Made by a program: the position numbers and the translations under genes. A stretch of DNA of 64,000 nucleotides from CAZOZZ01 sp965262425 (GTDB lineage: Bacteria > Acidobacteriota > Terriglobia > 20CM-2-55-15), in the NCBI GenBank assembly GCA_965262425.1, contig OZ253536.1, positions 620,001 through 684,000 on the forward strand, written 5' to 3'. Of the stretch, positions 8,317-16,789 are shown piece by piece; the stretch's first letter is position 1, and each line of letters begins with the position of its first letter. The notes beneath the pieces are model-generated. The model searched no databases. It was given only the letters and a program-made list of their open reading frames with translations, and was not told the origin of the DNA.

Positions 8317-9150
8317 GTGACGGAAATCAGAACATCACAGGTTCCTTCATTCATTTACGGAACCGCATGGAAGAAGGACACCACTGACCACCTGGTCCGA
8401 ACGGCCGTGGGTGCCGGGTTCCGGGCCATCGACACGGCCAACCAGCCCAGGCACTATCAAGAGCCGCTTGTGGGCGAGGCGCTCGAAGCGCTGGCGGCCG
8501 ATGGCACGGCGCGCGATTCGCTGTTCGTGCAGACGAAATTCACGCCGCTCAACGGCCACGACCACCGGGTACCTTACGATTCGCATGCGGATCTCAAAAC
8601 TCAGGTACACCAGTCCTTCGAGTCCTCACTGCGAAATCTTAGAACCGACCGTGTGGATTCCTACCTTCTGCACGGACCTTACTCGGCTCCCGGTTTAGGA
8701 CCTGCCGACTGGGAAGTCTGGGGCGCCATCGAAGAGATTCACGGTTCCGGTCGGGCCGGAATGATCGGTGTCAGTAACTTCAACGCCGTACAGCTCGCAA
8801 CATTGATTGAGAACGCCGATGTCAAACCCATGGTTGTGCAGAACCGTTGCTTCGCGGAGCGGGGTTGGGATCGGCAGGTCCGGGAGATCTGCCGTGCGAA
8901 CGGAATCATGTACCAGGGGTTTTCGCTCCTGACGGCGAATCCTTTTCTTTTGAACCATCCTCGCGTGGTCTCCATCGCCGACCGCCTTGAAGTCCATCCG
9001 GAGCAGGTGATCTTTCGCTTTTCCTTCCAGGCAGGGATGGTGCCGTTGACCGGTACCACCAGTCATCCGCACATGACAGAGGACCTCGATGTCTTCTCAA
9101 TTGAGTTGACCCCGGACGAGGTCCAATTCATGGACTCGATCGCCGGCTGA
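8317..9150 (+). CDS. Aldo/keto reductase
   Basis: This 277-residue cytosolic (alpha/beta)8 NAD(P)H-dependent oxidoreductase would reduce aldehydes or ketones. The catalytic tetrad is recognisable as Asp39 and Tyr47 (AIDTANQPRHYQE), Lys74 (VQTKF) and His119 (LLHGP). The spacing between Asp and Tyr is longer than in the usual DxxxxY motif. The signature IGVSNFNAVQL follows at about residue 150. The start is GTG at 8317 with a TTGAGGAAG ribosome site. The substrate is unknown. It follows the EgtB-like gene on the same strand but has its own possible -10 box. Confidence 0.88.
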   Translation: MTEIRTSQVPSFIYGTAWKKDTTDHLVRTAVGAGFRAIDTANQPRHYQEPLVGEALEALAADGTARDSLFVQTKFTPLNGHDHRVPYDSHADLKTQVHQSFESSLRNLRTDRVDSYLLHGPYSAPGLGPADWEVWGAIEEIHGSGRAGMIGVSNFNAVQLATLIENADVKPMVVQNRCFAERGWDRQVREICRANGIMYQGFSLLTANPFLLNHPRVVSIADRLEVHPEQVIFRFSFQAGMVPLTGTTSHPHMTEDLDVFSIELTPDEVQFMDSIAG

Positions 9151-9156
9151 TCGTAA

Positions 9157-9376
9157 GGGCCCGCTCAAGAATAAGTTCACATTTTGGCATCCCATCTTCA
9201 CGCCATCTTCGCGGACCTTCGCGTCATCTTCGCGGGACCTTCGCGCCATCTTCGGCCGCTCCTCAATCGCAGATCCTCGAAATAGCAGGCTATTCCTCCG
9301 GTCTGCTCAATCGGTCGCGACCGAATCTGACCGAAATCTGGGCGCCAATTCTGTGAAGTTATTCTTGAGCGGACCC
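9157..9376. mobile_element. 220-bp inverted-repeat element with internal short tandem repeats
   Basis: The ends GGGCCCGCTCAAGAATAAG and (reverse complement) GGGTCCGCTCAAGAATAAC continue into TTCACA, making 25-bp inverted repeats with two mismatches. The interior holds several degenerate copies of CATCTTCGCG. There is no open frame of note and no unambiguous target duplication (TAA on one side, TAG on the other). It is probably a MITE or a relic, of a different family from the other two mini-elements in this window. Confidence 0.65.
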
Positions 9377-9420
9377 TAGGTGTTAGAATCGGCCACACGA
9401 AACTATCCAAGGGGTGCGAC

Positions 9421-11535
9421 ATGAAGAACGGGTTATCCCGGGTTTTGGCCACGTTAGCAGCGGGTATGCTGACGATGGCGCTGACGACCGCTTGCGGGCG
9501 GCAGCAGAGTGCTGCGGTCGACCTGGACTCCGACGACATCGGCGGCGTTGTAACGAGCGAGAATGGGCCGGAAGCCGGTGTCTGGGTCATCGCTGAAACG
9601 AGCGACTTCGCAAGCAGGTTTGCCAGGATCGTCGTAACGGACGAACTGGGTCGCTACGTGGTCCCGGACCTGCCTGAGGCTACTTTCAGTGTCTGGGTTC
9701 GCGGCTATGGGCTGGCCGACTCAGCAAAGATTGAAGCCTCCCCGGGCGAAACAGTCGACCTCACCGCCCGCGTCGCGCCGGATCCCGTGACGGCGGCCCA
9801 GGTCTATCCCGCCGCCCATTGGTATTCCATGATGGGCTTGCCCACCGAGAGCGACCTCGGCGACATCCCGGGTGGCATGAACGAGTACCTGACCTGGATG
9901 AAGAACATGGGCTGCATCGGGTGTCATCAACTTGGGCAACTGTCGACCCGGACGATTCCCGAAGAACTGGGCGAGTTCACATCCTCCCAGGAGGCATGGG
10001 TCCGTCGGGTTCAGTCCGGGCAGGCGGGCGGGCAAATGTTCCGGCAGGTTACCGGAACGTTGCAGGGATTGCCTTTCAAGTATCTGTCGGACTGGACCGA
10101 TCGCGTGGCCGCGGGCGAAGTCCCGTCAACCCAACCCGCGCGTCCCACCGGCGTCGAGCGTAATGTCGTTGCCACCGTGCGAGACTGGGCGACCCCGTCT
10201 GTTTACATGCACGACCTGACCTCGACCGATCGGCGCAACCCCACGGTCAATAGCCACGGGCCGGTTTATGGAGCTCCAGAGCTCAGCACGGACGACTTTC
10301 CAATCCTCGATCCCGTCGCCAACGTGGCCACCAGTTTCAGGGCGACGGTGCTCGACCCGGACACGCCATCAACGCGCAGCGAGCCGACGGCGGCATCGCC
10401 ATATTGGGGCGACGAGCCCATCTGGGACAGCCAGGCGAACGCGCACAATCCTATGATCGATCAAAAAGGTCGGGTCTGGTACACCGCAAGGATTCGTCCT
10501 TCTGAGAACCCGGACTTTTGCCAGGAGGGGTCCGACCACCCGTCCGCGCGAATGTTCCCCAACCCTCGAGCCGGCCGGCAGCTTGCCTACTACGAACCCG
10601 GGACAGGGGAGTACACGCCCGTCGATACCTGCTTCGGCACCCACCACCTGCAGTTTGCCGAAGATGAGAACCACACGTTGTGGACCAGCGGCGGCGGGCA
10701 GGTTGTCGGTTGGCTGAACACGAAGATGTACGACGAGACCGGAGACGCGGCGGCCTCACAGGGATGGACGCCATTGATACTGGACACGAACGGCAACGGT
10801 CGGCGTGACGATTACGTTGAACCGAATCAACCGGTGGATCCGGCGCGCGACAAGCGCATCAATGCCGGGTTCTACGCAGTGATGCCGAACCCGGCCGACG
10901 GCTCGGTCTGGGGATCGGTCAGCTTCCGCTACCCTGGATCTATCGTCCGATTGGATCCGGGATCCAACCCATCGGAGACAGCCCTGGCAGAGATATACAA
11001 CGTCCCGCTTCCGGGTTTCGGGGTGCGAGGCGCCGACATCGACCGCAACGGCGTCGTCTGGGTATCGTTGGGGAGCGGCCACCTGGGCGAGTTCGACCGC
11101 AGCAAGTGTCTGGGACCTCTAAACGGTCCCGACGCCACAGGGGATCACTGTCCGGAGGGCTGGACCTTCCACCCGTTGCCCGGGCCTGGCTTCGACGATC
11201 TGCCGGGGTTCAGCGTGGAGTCGAGCTACTACACCTGGGTCGACCAGCACAACACGTCGGGCCTGGGCGCCAACGTCCCGATTGCAACAGGCAATCTCTT
11301 CGACGGTGTGCACGCCCTGGTGGACGGAGAGTTCGTCACCCTTCGTATCCCCTATCCCCTCGGCTTTTACAGCAAAGGCTTTGACGGCCGCATCGACGAC
11401 CCGGATGCCGGCTGGAAGGGCAGAGGGCTGTGGGTATCGGAAGGCGACCGCACGCCCTGGCTCATGGAAGGCGGCAAAGGGAACAAGCCCCTGGTGGTGC
11501 ACTTTCAGGTGCGTCCGGATCCGCTGGCAAAATAG
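9421..11535 (+). CDS. Lipoprotein with CarboxypepD_reg domain, one c-heme motif and a Vgb-like propeller
   Basis: The 704-residue product has a lipoprotein signal with lipobox LTTAC (Cys25). An Ig-like CarboxypepD_reg domain spans about residues 38-115, and a single heme-binding motif CIGCH (Cys165, Cys168, His169) lies in a short cytochrome-like segment. A long beta-propeller-like C-terminal region (about 260-700) recalls virginiamycin-B-lyase/NHL-type proteins. It is expected to be tethered to a membrane and face the periplasm or outside. The combination suggests an electron-transfer or dehydrogenase-type role, but the substrate is not evident. The start ATG at 9421 follows an AAGGGG ribosome site, and a TAGAAT hexamer at 9384 could serve as -10. 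Confidence 0.75.
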   Translation: MKNGLSRVLATLAAGMLTMALTTACGRQQSAAVDLDSDDIGGVVTSENGPEAGVWVIAETSDFASRFARIVVTDELGRYVVPDLPEATFSVWVRGYGLADSAKIEASPGETVDLTARVAPDPVTAAQVYPAAHWYSMMGLPTESDLGDIPGGMNEYLTWMKNMGCIGCHQLGQLSTRTIPEELGEFTSSQEAWVRRVQSGQAGGQMFRQVTGTLQGLPFKYLSDWTDRVAAGEVPSTQPARPTGVERNVVATVRDWATPSVYMHDLTSTDRRNPTVNSHGPVYGAPELSTDDFPILDPVANVATSFRATVLDPDTPSTRSEPTAASPYWGDEPIWDSQANAHNPMIDQKGRVWYTARIRPSENPDFCQEGSDHPSARMFPNPRAGRQLAYYEPGTGEYTPVDTCFGTHHLQFAEDENHTLWTSGGGQVVGWLNTKMYDETGDAAASQGWTPLILDTNGNGRRDDYVEPNQPVDPARDKRINAGFYAVMPNPADGSVWGSVSFRYPGSIVRLDPGSNPSETALAEIYNVPLPGFGVRGADIDRNGVVWVSLGSGHLGEFDRSKCLGPLNGPDATGDHCPEGWTFHPLPGPGFDDLPGFSVESSYYTWVDQHNTSGLGANVPIATGNLFDGVHALVDGEFVTLRIPYPLGFYSKGFDGRIDDPDAGWKGRGLWVSEGDRTPWLMEGGKGNKPLVVHFQVRPDPLAK

Positions 11536-11691
11536 AAATCTCAAATGTTCGCACGTCCCGCCCCATCGAGGCCTGGAGGTGAAACACAACGTGTTGGAGC
11601 GCTCTCCGACGAGTTGAAGCAGAATGCGGCATCCCGACGAGATTGGACGAGATCGGGTTGCCGCCCAACCGGACACGATAGGAGAAGAACG

Positions 11692-12570
11692 ATGAAGACT
11701 CGGACCTTTGCTCTGTTGATCCCGATCCTGGCGCTTTCGCTCGGGCTGTCGAAACCACTTCACGCTCAGGAGGCGACCGAGTACGGGCCTCGGAGCGGCA
11801 CACTCGTCATCGCCGGCGGCGGTTCCATGAACGGTACCGGAATCATCGGGCGATTCATTGAGCTTGGAGGTGGCGCCGAGGCAGGCCGGTTCATCATCGT
11901 GCCGACCGCCGGAGGGAACTACGATCGAGCCGGCGAGCTCCGGGTCTACGAAGCGGATCGCGTCCTCGGTTCCTGGCGAGAACGTGGGCTGAAGAATGTC
12001 TCGATGCTCCAGACGCACGATCCCAAAATCGCCAACACCGAGGAGTTCATCTCCGAGCTCAGGCAGGCGACCGCGGTATGGTTCAACGGTGGCCGCCAGT
12101 GGAACATCGTCGATTCGTACGCTGGGACCCGCACCTACGACGAGTTCCACAAGTTACTCGAGCGCGGTCGTGTCATCGGGGGGAGTTCGGCCGGCGCCAC
12201 GATCCAGGGCAGGTACCTCGTCCGGGGCGATACCGAGGGCTCGCGGATCGTCATGACCGAAGAGAAGAACCATCAGCTGGGCTTCGAGTTTCTCCGCGAG
12301 TCCGCGATCGACCAGCACATCAACACGAGAAACCGTTGGGACGACATCATTCCGCTCATCGAGCAGCAGCCGAATCTACTGGGAATCGGTCTCTCCGAGG
12401 GCACGGCGATCATCGTCACCGGCGACACCTTCGAAGTCATGGGCAAGTGGATGGTGGCCGTGCACGACAACACCCGCGCGTACCAGCCGTGGGAGAAGCC
12501 GTACTTCGTCTTGTCACCCGGAGACATCTACGACATGAAGGCCCGCCGGGTGGTTGCGCCTGAGCGCTAG
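11692..12570 (+). CDS. Secreted cyanophycinase-like serine peptidase (family S51)
   Basis: The 292-residue product has a signal peptide (residues 1-25, ending PLHAQ) and the S51 fold shared by cyanophycinase and dipeptidase E. The glycine-rich start TLVIAGGGSMNG and the nucleophile elbow GGSSAGA (Ser166) are clear. Because it is exported, it probably acts on imported or extracellular isoaspartyl/beta-linked peptides. No cyanophycin synthetase is seen here. The start ATG at 11692 has an AGGAGAAG ribosome site. The stop at 12568-12570 overlaps a stray IS630-type end, showing that a mobile element once ended exactly here. Confidence 0.85.
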   Translation: MKTRTFALLIPILALSLGLSKPLHAQEATEYGPRSGTLVIAGGGSMNGTGIIGRFIELGGGAEAGRFIIVPTAGGNYDRAGELRVYEADRVLGSWRERGLKNVSMLQTHDPKIANTEEFISELRQATAVWFNGGRQWNIVDSYAGTRTYDEFHKLLERGRVIGGSSAGATIQGRYLVRGDTEGSRIVMTEEKNHQLGFEFLRESAIDQHINTRNRWDDIIPLIEQQPNLLGIGLSEGTAIIVTGDTFEVMGKWMVAVHDNTRAYQPWEKPYFVLSPGDIYDMKARRVVAPER

Positions 12571-12586
12571 TGGTCCCCGCCAGATG
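12569..12586 (+). repeat. Solitary IS630-type element end
   Basis: The sequence TAGTGGTCCCCGCCAGAT matches the end of the 192-bp mini-element at 5221 for 18 bp, but no partner end is found nearby. It overlaps the stop codon of the peptidase gene. It marks a deletion or rearrangement joining this gene to the ADOP debris that follows. Confidence 0.7.
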
Positions 12587-12590
12587 GTCA

Positions 12591-13400
12591 TTACTCCGAC
12601 CGGAGCGCCCGCATCGGATCCACCCCTGCGGCCCGGTGGGCCGGTAAATAGCTAGCGGTGAGTGCCACCGCAGTCAGGGCCGTGCCCACAGCCGCGAACG
12701 TCACTGGGTCTGTTGGGCTCACCCCGAAGAGGAGGCCGGCCATGACGCGCGTGAGGCCCAGGGAGAGGCCGAGGCCGATGGTCACACCCAGCAGGGACAA
12801 CAACAGACCCTGGCGCAGGATCATCCCTTTCACGTCGCCGGTTTGTGCACCCAAGGCCATCCGCATCCCAAGCTCACGAGTGCGCTGGCTGACTGCGTAG
12901 GAGATGACACCGTACACTCCGATAGTCGCCAGGAGCAATGCCATCCCGGCGGCGATGCCCAGCAGCAATAAGGCGAACGAGCTTCGCTCCAGCGCACCGG
13001 TACCGGTACCGGTCGGGCCGCTACAGGCTGACCCAAAGCCGCGTCCGGCGATCCCCAGTACTCTCGGGCCAGGCTCTCGGAGATGATGGCCCCAGCGAAG
13101 CGGTTGTGGACGTCCTCCCATGTAAAGGTACGGCCCGCAACGACGGAAATATCCAGAGTCTCGAAGTAGTCCTGGCCGATCCACTTGTGCCTTCGTGAGG
13201 GCAGCGCCCGCTCTCCGGCCGGGCTCGTGCCGTCGGCATAGAACGGATCGACGTTTCCGGACCCATCCATGGGGATGCCGGTTCCCATGCCCACGGACGA
13301 AACGCCCGGGATTTCGGACAGGCGCCGCGCGATGAGTTCGAAGATGTATGCGGCCTCTTCGGAGTCCGGGATCTCGCTGCTCGGGATCGTGAGGCGCCGG
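12591..13400 (-). pseudogene. ADOP-type FtsX permease, 5'-truncated with an internal deletion
   Basis: On the minus strand, the fragment starting around 13400 encodes a periplasmic MacB-like core (RLSEIPGVSSVGMGTGIPMDGSG, then DYFETLDISVVAGRTF). A second frame covers the last permease domain (LLLLGIAAGMALLLATIGVYG ... AAGVDPMRALRSE, the normal ADOP ending). The two frames meet near 13010 at a three-fold CCGGTA repeat, where about 150 residues normally present are missing. The first half of the roughly 800-residue protein is absent. It is an inactive relic of a lipoprotein/antimicrobial-type ABC permease. Confidence 0.8.
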
Positions 13401-13408
13401 GCTATGAG

Positions 13409-13948
13409 GTGGAGGTGTCGCCGGGGACTGCGCCCATTTACGCGCACAACCTCTGGCGCTCTCAGGTGGGGCCCGGCTACTTCGAAGCGTTCGAGCGACC
13501 GATCCTGGCCGGCCGCGAACTCCACGCGGGCGACGTCGGCGCGGCGACGGTGATCGTGAACGAGGCGTTCGCTCGCCGCTTCACGAGCGGCGCTTCTCCT
13601 GTCGGCCTGCGCGTGGAGGCTATCGCGGCAGAGCTGGATCCGGGCATCCGCCTGTATGAGGTGCTACCCCTTGACGAATTAGCGTGGAGGCAGGACGCGG
13701 ATAACCTCGTCGTGGCGGCGTCGCTTGCCGGGATCGTCGGCCTTGTCCTGTTCCTTTCAGGGGCCGGCATCTTCTCGCTGATGTCGGTGAACGTCGCCCG
13801 GCGGACGAGCGAGATCGGGTTACGCTCAGCGCTGGGCGCCGGCCCGGCCCGGCTGTTCGCCAGCGTCTTCTCGCGAGCCCTGGTGCTTATCGGGAGCGGC
13901 ATTGTGGCCGGAAACCTCGTACTCTTCGGGTTGGTGATTTTCCTGTGA
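13409..13948 (+). pseudogene. Second ADOP permease fragment, opposite strand
   Basis: The frame encodes YFEAFERPILAGREL and NEAFARRF of the MacB-like core. It then jumps over the middle of the extracellular domain to the C-terminal membrane region (ASLAGIVGLVLFLSGAGIFSLMSVNVARRTSEIGLRSALGAG) and stops before the family's normal end. It is head-to-head with the fragment at 12591-13400, and both break near 13400, so an inversion or illegitimate join is likely. It ends 36 bp before a tRNA-Leu fragment. Confidence 0.75.
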
Positions 13949-13983
13949 TAAGTTAACTCAATTCTTCACAACTTTCTGAGCCA

Positions 13984-14041
13984 GACTCAAAATCTGGCGG
14001 GGGGCAACTCCCGTGGGGGTTCAAGTCCCCCCTCCGGCATT
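13984..14041 (+). repeat. tRNA-Leu 3' fragment, probable attachment site (left)
   Basis: The sequence reads like the 3' part of a class II tRNA-Leu(CAA): anticodon loop CTCAAAA, closing stem TCTGG, variable arm, T-loop TTCAAGT, and acceptor strand CTCCGGC plus A. No 5' half precedes it, so it is not a working tRNA. A near-identical copy lies at 15607-15663, which is the pattern left by integration into a tRNA 3' end. Confidence 0.8.
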
Positions 14042-14190
14042 GATTCAACAGCACTTGTCGATCCCCGTCGTGATCACCATCGAAACCATCAGCATCGCAC
14101 AACGGGAATGCGAACTGCGTTCCTGTTGCTTTGATGTAGACTGATTTTCCGACGTGTGGAGCCTCCTCGGACGGCCTGCTGGCCGCAGGA

Positions 14191-14242
14191 GATATTCATG
14201 AAGCGAAAATACTGGAGATACTCATGAAGCGAAAATACTGGA
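14191..14242 (+). repeat. 26-bp tandem duplication at a start codon, creating a 9-codon leader
   Basis: Two 26-bp units (14191-14216 and 14217-14242) differ by one base and each contain GGAGAT and ATGAAGCGAAAATAC. The first ATG (14198) opens a peptide MKRKYWRYS whose TGA overlaps the second ATG (14224) as ATGA. The dehydrogenase may therefore be translated by reinitiation. Confidence 0.75.
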
Positions 14243-15399
14243 AGCTTGCGGCGCCGTTGAAGCTGGCAATCCTAATTCTCTCGGTGGGAGTCATCACGGC
14301 GTCCGCCCAGTCGCCTGCCATGCGGTCCGCATATCACGACTACCGCGTCGTAACCGTGGCGGATGGGCTCGTCAACCCCTGGTCCATCGCCTTTCTTCCG
14401 GGCGGAGACATGCTGGTTTCCGAGCGTCCGGGCCGGCTCCGCGTAGTCCGGAATGGGGAGCTTCTCCCCGATCCCGTTGTCGGCGTTCCGGAGGTCTTCG
14501 CCAGCGGGCAGGGCGGCCTACTCGACGTGGTACCACATCCGGACTTCGCTTCGAACCGGCTACTCTACCTGAGCTTCTCGAAACCGCTGCCTGAAGGTGA
14601 ATCCACAACGGCCGTCGCGCGGGGCCGATTCGAGAACGATCGGCTAACCAGGGTGGAGGAAATCTTCGAGGCCACGACGCGAGGGCGCGGGCATTACGGC
14701 TCGCGGATCGCCTTCGACGGCGATGGCTACCTCTTCATCACTGTCGGCGAGCGCCAGGCGCGTGCCACCGGCGATCTCGAAGCGCACCCGGCACAGGACC
14801 GTTCGAACCACCACGGTGTGGTCGTCCGCCTGCATGACGATGGGCGCGTTCCCTCCGACAACCCGTTCGCCGACACGGAGGGGGTGCTGCCTGAGATCTG
14901 GAGCTGGGGACACCGCAATTCGCAGGGTCTCGCAGTCCATCCGGAGACCGGAGACGTCTGGGCGACTGAGCACGGGCCTCAGGGCGGCGACGAGCTCAAC
15001 CTGGTGCGCCCGGGGTCGAACTACGGCTGGCCGGTCATTGGCTACGGCGTGAACTACCGGACGGGCCTGGCGATCCACGACGGCACGCATCGCGAGGGCA
15101 TGGAACCCCCGGTTCATTTCTGGGTGCCGTCGATCGCGACTTCAGGGCTGATGATCTACACCGGGAATCGCTTCCCTCAATGGAAAGGCAACATCTTCTC
15201 GGGCGGTCTGGCGGGCGAGCAGGTGGCGCGGCTTGTCCTGGACGGTTCGCGCGTCGTTCACGAAGAGACGCTGTTGCGCGGGATAGGCCGTGTCCGCGAC
15301 ATCCGGCAGGGGCCGGACGGCTACATTTACGTGGCCATCGACGGTGAAGAAGAGACCCCGACGCCGGTTGTCCGGCTCGAACCGGTAGAAGGGAGCTAA
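14224..15399 (+). CDS. PQQ-dependent aldose (soluble) sugar dehydrogenase-like protein
   Basis: The 391-residue secreted product has a signal peptide (residues 1-28) followed by the six-bladed glucose/sorbosone dehydrogenase propeller. Characteristic segments are NPWSIAFLPGGDMLVSERPGRL, GGLLDVVPHPDFASNRLLYLSF, SWGHRNSQGLAVHPETG and EHGPQGGDELNLVRPGSNYGWP. Family members oxidise sugars in the periplasm using PQQ. The gene lies alone between two tRNA-Leu 3' fragments (13984 and 15607), so it is probably cargo of a small integrated element. The start ATG at 14224 is the second of two ATGs made by a 26-bp tandem duplication and gives the full-length frame. Confidence 0.88.
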   Translation: MKRKYWKLAAPLKLAILILSVGVITASAQSPAMRSAYHDYRVVTVADGLVNPWSIAFLPGGDMLVSERPGRLRVVRNGELLPDPVVGVPEVFASGQGGLLDVVPHPDFASNRLLYLSFSKPLPEGESTTAVARGRFENDRLTRVEEIFEATTRGRGHYGSRIAFDGDGYLFITVGERQARATGDLEAHPAQDRSNHHGVVVRLHDDGRVPSDNPFADTEGVLPEIWSWGHRNSQGLAVHPETGDVWATEHGPQGGDELNLVRPGSNYGWPVIGYGVNYRTGLAIHDGTHREGMEPPVHFWVPSIATSGLMIYTGNRFPQWKGNIFSGGLAGEQVARLVLDGSRVVHEETLLRGIGRVRDIRQGPDGYIYVAIDGEEETPTPVVRLEPVEGS

Positions 15400-15566
15400 G
15401 GATTGTCTCCTGTCCAGATCAGCCGGATATGCAGGCGATGTCGGGCCTTATTCGCCGAATCCAGCCGTGCACGAACCCTCCTGTTCCGACCGTTCATTGT
15501 GGCTTGTCGACTTCTTCGGAGTTCACCAGGATGTGTCCCATATGTCTCCAGTTCGAGATCCGAAGC

Positions 15567-15594
15567 TTTCGGTAGGTTTCGGTACTTTTCGGTA
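15567..15594 (+). repeat. Three 10-bp-phased TTTCGGTA repeats beside the tRNA-Leu fragment
   Basis: TTTCGGTA occurs at 15567, 15577 and 15587, exactly one helical turn apart, ending 12 bp before the tRNA-Leu fragment. The arrangement is what arm-type integrase or accessory-protein sites look like. No binding protein is identified. Confidence 0.55.
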
Positions 15595-15606
15595 TGGTTG
15601 GTCAGA

Positions 15607-15663
15607 GACTCAAAATCTGGCGGGGGGTAACTCCCGTGGAGGTTCAAGTCCCCCCTCCGGCAT
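15607..15663 (+). repeat. tRNA-Leu 3' fragment, probable attachment site (right)
   Basis: This copy matches 13984-14041 except for two substitutions, one of which breaks a T-stem pair (GGAGG against CCCCC). It has no 5' tRNA half. With the left copy it brackets 1.57 kb holding a single gene. Confidence 0.8.
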
Positions 15664-15889
15664 TTTAGAATCAATGATTTAGGAAGGGATTGCAGCAACT
15701 TACTTCTTCAAATGCGGTGGTCGGCACAGGTATAAGTCCGCGACGCTGTGATCGGAAAACTGAGCCGCATAATCGGCGGCAAGATGTTTTAGCTTTGGCA
15801 AAATCGACCTATTGTGGCTTTTCCTGGATATGGAAGATGAACGTTTGATCTGGCAGAAGGAGCCACGTCACTTGACCAAACCAAGACGG

Positions 15890-16277
15890 AATCCATCAGT
15901 CTGGAAAACTGGCAAGCACACATGGGACGAGGCAAATTCTCACAGTACGTTGATTTCTTTGAGAACTGGATGAAAGCGACCTCTGTCGAAACCGTTCTCA
16001 AGGAGAGTCTGCCGATTCTGACGAAGGGCGTGTGTCCTCGGTCGCCTATCACGCACTGCTCCGGCTCGGCTATGCGCTCGACTACGGCAGCAGGGAGGAG
16101 GCAGCTTTCTCGCTGGCATATTGGGCCGCCCACTTCTATTCCGGCCCCGACTTTGATGTCAGCGAAACACCAGTCGAACCCGATGAGTTTCTTGCCGACC
16201 TAGTCCACAATGCATCGACACTTCAGATCGAAGCAACCGAGAGCATTGATGGCCGCATCCGTCAGGTGTATGACTAG
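15890..16277 (+). pseudogene. Questin-oxidase-like protein relic (frameshifted)
   Basis: Two adjacent frames read TWDEANS, then SQYVDFFENWMKATSVETVLKESLPILTKGV and SSVAYHALLRLGYALDYG, followed by EEAAFSLAYWAAHFY. This order of segments recalls the start of questin oxidase-family (DUF4243) proteins. The second shift is explained by an extra GT in the GTGTGTCC stretch near 16030. The family is usually over 300 residues, so the C-terminal two-thirds is missing. It lies just outside the tRNA-Leu-bounded unit and is surely inactive. Confidence 0.5.
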
Positions 16278-16660
16278 GAAGCTTCTTTCGCTCCGAGCCA
16301 CTTGCGCGACGCGACGGTGTCTCGGAAGACTCTTAGTTCTAGACCCTCGTCTTCGGCAAAGGCCGAAAGCATTCTAGCCAGCCCGAATCTGAGATCCGCT
16401 GAAACTACCCATGCGGCACGCTTGGCGATGGGGACTTGCAACGAGGCCAGGAACTTGGCAAAGGAGCGGAGCTCGTCGGACGAAAAGACGGCTTCCGAGC
16501 GACGAATGTCCATATGGAGGCAGCAGTCTCGGATGCATTTCGACGCTTTGAGCGCCTCAGAGATTGTGGTCTGTACCTCGGCAAGGCTGTACTTCCCCTC
16601 AGCAACAATAAAGAGCGTTTCACCTTCCTCAATCCGTGATATGCGAACCGGCTCGTACAT
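16274..16660 (-). CDS. STAS/SpoIIAA-like protein
   Basis: This is a 128-residue cytosolic protein (MYEPVRISRIEEGETLFIVAEGKYSLAEV...). The alternating strand/helix pattern and the C-terminal RVFRDTVASRKWLG are typical of the STAS/SpoIIAA-like group that contains small lipid-binding or anti-anti-sigma-related proteins. No partner gene such as an anti-sigma kinase is adjacent. The length is normal for the group. Its stop overlaps the end of the broken questin-oxidase-like frame on the other strand. Confidence 0.5.
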   Translation of the reverse strand: MYEPVRISRIEEGETLFIVAEGKYSLAEVQTTISEALKASKCIRDCCLHMDIRRSEAVFSSDELRSFAKFLASLQVPIAKRAAWVVSADLRFGLARMLSAFAEDEGLELRVFRDTVASRKWLGAKEAS

Positions 16661-16789
16661 TTCTTACCTCCGACTGGGGGAGTTAGCTCGTTCCTCCCCG
16701 ACGTGTTTCGATCCTTGCGCATTGCTACAATTGACCTCCTCGTCGGAAAACGTAGAAGGCCGGGATGAGAGCGGTAGCGTCCGCGATAT

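Noticed and set aside
13984..14041. Functional tRNA-Leu gene
   Set aside because: The 5' half (acceptor strand, D-arm) is absent, so no cloverleaf can form; the same holds for 15607-15663.
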